Assembly: GCA_049281195.1 (NCBI GenBank)
Contig: JBAPRR010000220.1
Location: forward strand, 1-6,338
Length of the DNA: 6,338 bases
Reading direction: 5' to 3'
From: JBAPRR01 sp049281195
Lineage (GTDB): Bacteria > Actinomycetota > Acidimicrobiia > Acidimicrobiales > CAVXTF01
Of the stretch, positions 6,193 to 6,338 are shown in pieces; position 1 is the stretch's first letter; each line of letters begins with the position of its first letter. Position numbers and translations under genes: made by a program. Under the pieces are notes generated by a model. The model saw only the letters and a list, made by a program, of their open reading frames with translations, had not been told where the DNA came from and did no database searches.

Positions 6193-6338
6193 CCCATCGT
6201 CACGCACATGGCGACGTGGCACACCACTTCGAGGCGCGGACGCGCGGCGCGCTCACTGGCAAAGCCACGAGGCGCCGTCGCACCGACCGCCCCGGGTGAC
6301 GCTCCGACGAGCGCACCACGGGCCGCGGAGACTTTCCC
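6168..6338 (-). CDS. C-terminal end of a convergent membrane protein, possibly DUF5134-like (5' end outside window)
   Basis: Reading leftward from the right edge, one frame is open for 56 codons and ends at TGA 6170-6168. The first part is Ala/Arg/Gly rich (about residues 1-38 of the fragment). It is followed by a hydrophobic stretch, EVVCHVAMCVTMGYMLLLMV, that ends the protein as a single predicted membrane helix. A Cys/His-x-x-Met-x-x-x-Met-x-Tyr-Met-Leu pattern at the C-terminus recalls actinobacterial DUF5134 multi-pass membrane proteins of unknown function, but this is from memory and the fragment is short. Its last codons overlap the 3' end of the hydrolase remnant by 25 bp in convergent orientation. 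The N-terminal part lies beyond the window, so the start, full length and domain content cannot be given. Confidence 0.5.
   Translation of the reverse strand, partial: GKVSAARGALVGASPGAVGATAPRGFASERAARPRLEVVCHVAMCVTMGYMLLLMV

Noticed and set aside
6108..6299. Small plus-strand open frame at the right end
   Set aside because: It overlaps the tail of the hydrolase remnant in another frame and is Arg/Thr-rich, with no ribosome site or family resemblance.

Overview
The window comes from a high-GC bacterium, most likely an actinomycetote. The evidence is the strong G/C bias at third codon positions, GTG and TTG starts, an actinobacterial-style glutamine-synthetase-like ligase next to an aldehyde dehydrogenase, and a secreted S53 (sedolisin) acid protease. 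Species cannot be read from the sequence.

Layout: (1) Positions 1-2092, minus strand: a secreted pro-kumamolisin/sedolisin-type serine-carboxyl peptidase with signal peptide, propeptide and full catalytic set. Its C-terminal end lies beyond the left edge. (2) 2093-2577: a divergent intergenic region of 485 bp with no recognisable gene but several short palindromes and direct repeats. (3) 2578-3045, plus strand: the remains of an APC-family amino acid/amine permease. It has lost most of its middle and carries at least one, probably two, frameshifts. (4) 3060-4430: an intact 456-aa glutamine-synthetase-family ligase of the gamma-glutamyl-amine (GlnA3/GlnA4/PuuA-like) kind. (5) 4427-5794: an intact 455-aa aldehyde dehydrogenase, overlapping the ligase by ATGA. 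(6) 5791-6192: the remains of a class-I glutamine-amidotransferase-like gamma-glutamyl-amide hydrolase (PuuD/peptidase C26-like), again joined by ATGA. It has an internal in-frame deletion that removes the nucleophile region, a premature TGA, and a lost catalytic His. (7) 6168-6338, minus strand: the 3' end of a convergent gene for a small membrane protein, possibly DUF5134-like.

Genes 3-6 form one tightly packed operon with the logic of the gamma-glutamylated amine pathway: import an amine, cap it with glutamate (ATP-dependent ligase), oxidise the resulting aldehyde, then hydrolyse the gamma-glutamyl amide to recover glutamate. The first and last steps (permease and hydrolase) are broken by comparable damage, each being a large internal deletion plus point lesions, while the two central enzymes look complete and catalytically intact. 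This half-decayed pathway is the most notable feature of the window. I do not see a previously undescribed system, CRISPR array, RNA gene or mobile element.
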